In this document: in pieces, positions 4,767-7,991 of the stretch
How positions within the stretch are numbered: the first letter of the stretch is position 1
Layout of the letters: every line of letters begins with the position of its first letter
Source: Collinsella sp.
GTDB taxonomy: Bacteria > Actinomycetota > Coriobacteriia > Coriobacteriales > Coriobacteriaceae
Length of the DNA: 7,991 nucleotides
Direction of reading: 5' to 3'
Assembly: GCA_022728415.1 (NCBI GenBank)
Contig: JAIJJM010000086.1
Span: 1 to 7,991, forward strand
Notes under the pieces: model-generated
Databases searched by the model: none
Seen by the model: the letters and a program-made list of their open reading frames with translations, nothing else
Told to the model about the DNA's origin: nothing
Program-made: the position numbers and the translations under genes

Positions 4767-5510
4767 CTACTCCTCCCCTCGGGCGGCGGCCAGCGCCTGG
4801 GCCAGCGTAAAATTGCCCTCGTAGAGCGCACGGCCGGTAATGGCGCCCTCGATGGCATCCTCGCCCACCGCGGCCAGTGCGCGGATATCGTCGAGCGTCG
4901 AGATGCCGCCCGAAGCCACGACGGGAAAGCCCGCGACCTGCGCCACATGGCGATATGCTGCCACGTCGATGCCCGTCTGCATGCCGTCGCGCGCGATATC
5001 GGTATACACCAGATGCTTAAAGCCCAGCTCGGTAAGCTGCGCCACGGCGTCGTCGAGTGCCACGCCCGCGCCGTCACGCCAGCCGTTCACCTTGACCTGA
5101 CCGTCGCGTGCGGCGATGTCTGCCACCAGCAACTCGCCAAAGCCTTGGGCTGCCACTTCGGCAAAACCCGGCTCGGTCACCAGCACGGTGCCCAGTGCGA
5201 TGCGGCGAGCACCATAGCCGGCCAGCTCATCGATGCGTGCAAGCGAGCGGACGCCGCCGCCCACGTCCACGGACAGACCGTCGACGCCGCAGATGGCCTT
5301 AATCGCCGCCGAGTTGGCGGCGCATGTGTCCTCGTCCTCGCCAAAGGCGGCGGACAGGTCGACGACGTGCACCCAGCTCGCACCCTGCTCGGCAAAGGAG
5401 CGGGCGACGGCGACGGGGTCGTCGGAATATACCTTGCAGCGGCTGCGGTCGCCGCGCTCCAGGCGCACGACCTTACCGCCGATCAAATCGATTGCGGGAA
5501 ACAGAATCAT
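4767..5510 (-). CDS. hisA: Phosphoribosylformimino-AICAR-phosphate isomerase HisA
   Basis: This 247-residue (beta/alpha)8-barrel isomerises ProFAR to PRFAR, the fourth step of histidine synthesis. The N-terminal ILFPAIDLIGGKVVRL carries catalytic D8. VDVGGGVRS and VVASGGISTLDDI are the two phosphate-binding loops, and YTDIARDGM is the HisA-type motif after strand 6. The strand-5 region reads LLVADIAARDGQVKVNGW; D131 is the likely general base, but the following loop is about two residues longer than in textbook HisA. The start is the ATG at 5510, overlapping the hisH stop as ATGA, with GAGGAGG seven bases upstream. In some actinobacteria a HisA homologue (PriA) also serves tryptophan synthesis; nothing here decides between the two, though the motifs look HisA-like. 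Confidence 0.93.
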   Translation of the reverse strand: MILFPAIDLIGGKVVRLERGDRSRCKVYSDDPVAVARSFAEQGASWVHVVDLSAAFGEDEDTCAANSAAIKAICGVDGLSVDVGGGVRSLARIDELAGYGARRIALGTVLVTEPGFAEVAAQGFGELLVADIAARDGQVKVNGWRDGAGVALDDAVAQLTELGFKHLVYTDIARDGMQTGIDVAAYRHVAQVAGFPVVASGGISTLDDIRALAAVGEDAIEGAITGRALYEGNFTLAQALAAARGEE

Positions 5511-6208
5511 CTGCCAACCTCCTCGACGATGCTCACGAAGTTCTTAAGGATGCGCTGACCCAGCGCAGAGGATTTCTCAGGATGGAACTGGCAGCCCCAC
5601 ACGTTACCGTGGCGCACGATGCACGGAAAGCTCCGCGTGTAGTGCGTGCGCGCCAGCACATCGGCGGCATCGGCATCGTCACCCACCGCGTAGCTGTGGG
5701 TGAAGTACATGTTGGCACCCTCGGCAAAACCGGCAAGCAGTGGATCGGCCGCACCGGCGGGCGTCATGTGCACCTGATCCCAGCCCACATGCGGGACCTT
5801 CAGCCGGCTCGACTCCAGGCGCGTGCACGAGCCGCGCATGATGCCCAGGCCATCGACCCAGGGGCCGCCGACCTGCTCGGAGGCATCGTCGTCCACGTCC
5901 ACACCCGCGTCCGCCGGCACGCCCTCGTCGCCACGCTCAAAAAACAGCTGAAGGCCCAGGCAGATGCCGAGCAGCGGAGTTCCGGCGGCAACGGCGTCGA
6001 GCACCGTGTCCGCCTCGCCGCTCTCGCGCATAAAGGCAATCGCGTCGTAGAACGCACCCACGCCCGGGATGACCAGGCCGTCGGCGTTGCGGATCTGCTC
6101 CGGATCGTCCGACGTGCAGGCGGCAGCACCGGCGCGCGCGAGCCCGCGCACGACGCTCGACAAGTTGCCCTTGTGGTAGTCGACCACCACGATCTTCGGT
6201 TCGCCCAC
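5507..6208 (-). CDS. hisH: Imidazole glycerol phosphate synthase, glutaminase subunit HisH
   Basis: This 233-residue class I glutamine amidotransferase releases ammonia from glutamine for HisF. The catalytic triad is visible: C83 in GICLGLQLF, and H209 and E211 in CQFHPEKS. Other family motifs are VVDYHKGNLSSV near the start, GLVIPGVGAF, KVPHVGW and YFTHSYAV. It is about 30 residues longer than a typical HisH, largely because of an acidic insertion after FERGDEG (about 97-117, rich in Asp and Val) before GLGIMRG. I chose the GTG at 6208, preceded by AAGGGAGGG. The frame stays open to an ATG at 6298, but that 30-codon extension is encoded by a REP-like repeat and is unlike HisH. It overlaps hisA by four bases, so the two are probably coupled, and lies 137 bp after hisB. 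Confidence 0.95.
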   Translation of the reverse strand: MGEPKIVVVDYHKGNLSSVVRGLARAGAAACTSDDPEQIRNADGLVIPGVGAFYDAIAFMRESGEADTVLDAVAAGTPLLGICLGLQLFFERGDEGVPADAGVDVDDDASEQVGGPWVDGLGIMRGSCTRLESSRLKVPHVGWDQVHMTPAGAADPLLAGFAEGANMYFTHSYAVGDDADAADVLARTHYTRSFPCIVRHGNVWGCQFHPEKSSALGQRILKNFVSIVEEVGR

Positions 6209-6345
6209 GCGACCCTCCCTTATCTCATTCAAAACCTGCCAAAAAGGGACAGGTTTATTTTGGTCGGTTAAACGTTCACCCACTGTATGAGACAGCATTT
6301 CCGCAGATAAAACCTGCCAAAATAAACCTGTCCCTTTTTGGCAGG
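6209..6345. other. hisB-hisH intergenic region (137 bp)
   Basis: Nearly all of it is the twin inverted repeat listed separately. The part next to hisH holds its AAGGGAGGG ribosome-binding site (6213-6221). The spacer between the repeat copies contains a small CTGT/ACAG hairpin with an ATGAG loop (6283-6295). No separate gene is visible. Confidence 0.8.
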
Positions 6346-6347
6346 TT
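6233..6347. repeat. Twin inverted 37-nt REP-like units, each itself a hairpin
   Basis: Unit A (6233-6269) and the reverse complement of unit B (6311-6347) are identical over their first 31 nt and differ at only two of the last six. Each unit begins AACCTGCCAAAA and ends with a complementary stretch (TTTTGGCAGGTT in unit B), so each can fold on itself and the two can also pair as one 37-bp stem. Both contain the core AGGGACAG. Unit B overlaps the first two bases of the hisB stop. The design resembles a bacterial interspersed mosaic element: paired REPs in opposite orientation. Confidence 0.85.
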
Positions 6348-6933
6348 ACAGCGATCCCTTGGTGCTGGGGATGCCCTGCACGCGGGGATCGAGCTCGCAG
6401 GCGTGGCGCATCGTGCGGCCCACGGCCTTAAAGGCGGCCTCGATAATGTGATGCGAGTTGCCGCCAGCCAGCTCGCGCACGTGCAGTGTGAGTTTGGCGT
6501 CGCGCGCGAAGGCAAAGAAGAACTCGACGGCCAGCTCGGTATCGAAGCTGCCCACGCGCTCGGTCGGCACGGGCAGCTCGCAGTAGGCCTGCCCGCGACC
6601 CGAAATGTCCACGGCGGCCATCACGAGCGTCTCGTCCATGGCGATCGCCGCATCGGCAAAGCGCGTAATGCCCGCCTTGTCACCCAGCGCCTGGCAGAAC
6701 GCCTCACCCAGCACAATACCCGTGTCCTCGACGGTGTGGTGCGCGTCGACCTCCACATCGCCTACCGCATGCACCGTCAAATCAAACAAACCATGGCGGC
6801 CAAAGGCGTTGAGCATGTGGTCGAAAAACGGCACGCCGGTCGAGATATCGCACACGCCAGATCCGTCCAGGTCGAGCTTTACGACAATGTCGGTCTCGCC
6901 CGTCTTGCGGGTCACCTCGGCATAACGGCCCAT
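6346..6933 (-). CDS. hisB: Imidazoleglycerol-phosphate dehydratase (monofunctional HisB)
   Basis: This 195-residue enzyme dehydrates imidazole glycerol phosphate to imidazole acetol phosphate. Metal-binding and catalytic motifs are FFDHML (H39), DAHHTVED (H65, H66, E69, D70) and SHHIIEAAFKA (H161, H162, E165). The C-terminal PSTKGSL is the family's usual end, so the stop codon is normal although it touches the REP-like unit. There is no histidinol-phosphatase domain, unlike the bifunctional HisB of enterobacteria; a separate PHP protein nearby may do that job. The ATG at 6933 follows the hisC stop directly with no gap, and its AAGGAGGAG ribosome-binding site lies within the last hisC codons, so the pair is very likely coupled. 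Confidence 0.97.
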   Translation of the reverse strand: MGRYAEVTRKTGETDIVVKLDLDGSGVCDISTGVPFFDHMLNAFGRHGLFDLTVHAVGDVEVDAHHTVEDTGIVLGEAFCQALGDKAGITRFADAAIAMDETLVMAAVDISGRGQAYCELPVPTERVGSFDTELAVEFFFAFARDAKLTLHVRELAGGNSHHIIEAAFKAVGRTMRHACELDPRVQGIPSTKGSL

Positions 6934-7991
6934 CTACATCTCCTCCTTCACCAGCGCGGCAAACGCAGCCAGCACCTCGTTGTTTTCCTGCGGGGTACCC
7001 ACGGTAATGCGTAGACAGTCCGCAAGCCCCGGCGCATAACTAAAGTCGCGCACCAAAATCGAATACTCGTCGCGCAGACGCTCGCGCAGGCGCGTGGCAT
7101 GCGGCGTGCGCACGAGCACAAAGTTCGCCGCGCTCGGCCACGCCTCCACGGGCAGGCCCTCGGCAGCCATCGCGCGCAGGGCGCACATCTCGCGTTCGCG
7201 CTCGGATGCGACCTGTGCCACCACGGGTGCGTACGCATCGCGGGCACGCACGCAGGCAAGTGCTGCCGCCTGGCTCAGCACGTTGACCGAATAGATCTGG
7301 CGAATCGCCGCGAACACCTCGATAACCTCGGGCGCCGCGATCACGTAACCCAAGCGTGCGCCGGCGGCACCAAACGCCTTGGACAGCGTATGCAGAATCA
7401 CCAGGTTGGAATGCTCGGCGATAAGGCCTTGCGCCGTGGTGGCCGCGCCAAACGAATCGTCGGCAAACTCAACGTAGGCCTCGTCGACCATGACCATGCC
7501 GGGACACGCATCGCACAGGGCCGCGACAAAGTCGAGCGGCGCCACGTCGCCCGTGGGATTGTTGGGCGAGGTCACGATCGCCAGGCTGGACTCGGGCGCC
7601 GCCGCAAGCACGGCTGCCTGGTCGAGCTCAAAGCTCGCCGGGTCGCGCCACACGTCGCGCACCCCGGTCTGGCAGAGCGACGCAAAGAACGCGTACTCGC
7701 TAAAGCACGGCGGGCAGTTGAGCAGGGTCCGCCCCGCACCGCCAAACGCCAGCAGATAGTTATAGAGCAGCTCGTCGCCGCCGTTTCCCACGCAGATGTT
7801 CTCGCGCGTCACGCCATGCCAGGCAGCAAGCTCGTCGCGCAGGTCGTTCGACATGGGATCGGGATAGCGGTTGAGCGGCGTGGCAACCAGGGCCGCGCCG
7901 ACCGCCTCGCGCACGCCGGTCGGCGCGGGATAGGTGTTCTCGTTGGCCGAAAGGTTGATGCGCGTAGGCGTAAAGTTGGGATCGTAGGGCT
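6934..7991 (-). CDS. hisC: Histidinol-phosphate aminotransferase (N-terminus cut off by window edge)
   Basis: The visible 351 residues belong to a PLP-dependent fold type I aminotransferase that turns imidazole acetol phosphate into L-histidinol phosphate. Seen are NLSANENTYPAPTGV near the N-terminus, VGNGGDELL, SPNNPTGDV, VDEAYVEF and the PLP-lysine motif TLSKAFGAAGARLGY (lysine codon 7380-7378). LRITVGT near the end carries the substrate-phosphate arginine of the family. The open frame continues past the right edge at 7991, so only the first few residues are missing. It ends directly at the hisB start. Other class I/II aminotransferases look similar, but the position in a his cluster makes HisC secure. 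hisD and hisG, if in this operon, would lie further to the right. Confidence 0.95.
   Translation of the reverse strand, partial: PYDPNFTPTRINLSANENTYPAPTGVREAVGAALVATPLNRYPDPMSNDLRDELAAWHGVTRENICVGNGGDELLYNYLLAFGGAGRTLLNCPPCFSEYAFFASLCQTGVRDVWRDPASFELDQAAVLAAAPESSLAIVTSPNNPTGDVAPLDFVAALCDACPGMVMVDEAYVEFADDSFGAATTAQGLIAEHSNLVILHTLSKAFGAAGARLGYVIAAPEVIEVFAAIRQIYSVNVLSQAAALACVRARDAYAPVVAQVASEREREMCALRAMAAEGLPVEAWPSAANFVLVRTPHATRLRERLRDEYSILVRDFSYAPGLADCLRITVGTPQENNEVLAAFAALVKEEM

Noticed and set aside
3885..5558. Long plus-strand open frame of 557 codons opposite hisF and hisA
   Set aside because: It is the antisense shadow of two clear his genes in GC-rich DNA. The translation is rich in His, Arg, Ala and Gly and low in hydrophobic structure, and it has no recognisable domain.
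5324..6271. Plus-strand open frame of 315 codons opposite hisA and hisH
   Set aside because: It is antisense to well-supported genes, runs into the REP-like unit, has a low-complexity Arg/His/Ala-rich translation and shows no domain.
6209..6298. Upstream ATG extension of HisH (30 more residues)
   Set aside because: It is encoded by the REP-like unit and its spacer. The GTG at 6208 with AAGGGAGGG gives the usual HisH N-terminus.

Overview
The window reads as a GC-rich actinobacterium. The best guess from gene content is a gut member of the Coriobacteriia close to Collinsella. This rests on a GarA-type FHA gene beside an FtsR-type MerR gene (an actinobacterial pairing), strong G/C bias at third codon positions, and extragenic elements with GGGAC cores. 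No 16S or other marker is present, so the genus is an inference.

Positions 1-1557 (minus strand) hold three genes, transcribed right to left: a CDP-alcohol phosphatidyltransferase (PgsA-like, GTG start at 1557), a small FHA protein of the GarA/OdhI type, and a MerR-family regulator of the FtsR type that runs off the left edge. Positions 1558-1881 are a divergent, gene-free stretch. It carries a likely promoter for the transferase gene, a perfect 18-bp inverted repeat and a weak promoter for the next gene. Positions 1882-2793 (plus strand) encode a PHP-family phosphoesterase that is probably histidinol-phosphatase.

Positions 2941-7991 (minus strand) are a histidine biosynthesis cluster. In transcription order it reads hisC (partial at the right edge), hisB, hisH, hisA, hisF, hisI, a 75-residue protein of unknown function, and hisE. 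Together they cover PRPP-ATP hydrolysis (HisE), cyclohydrolase (HisI), isomerase (HisA), IGP synthase (HisH and HisF), dehydratase (HisB) and aminotransferase (HisC). The convergent PHP gene would supply the phosphatase step that a monofunctional HisB lacks. hisG and hisD are not in the window and may lie upstream, beyond the right edge. Most junctions are tight: hisC-hisB abut, hisH-hisA and hisI-small ORF overlap by four bases, and hisA-hisF are three bases apart. Only hisB-hisH (137 bp) and hisF-hisI (141 bp) are separated.

Each of the four gaps longer than about 130 bp holds a conspicuous dyad: an 18-bp inverted repeat (1686-1740), a 25-bp-stem inverted repeat plus GACTAGT/GGGAC repeats (2807-2945), a roughly 100-nt imperfect hairpin (3875-3974), and twin inverted 37-nt REP-like units (6233-6347). 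I see no CRISPR array, tRNA, rRNA, transposase gene or clear new defence or metabolic system. The most unusual items are the small his-operon protein and these palindromic elements.
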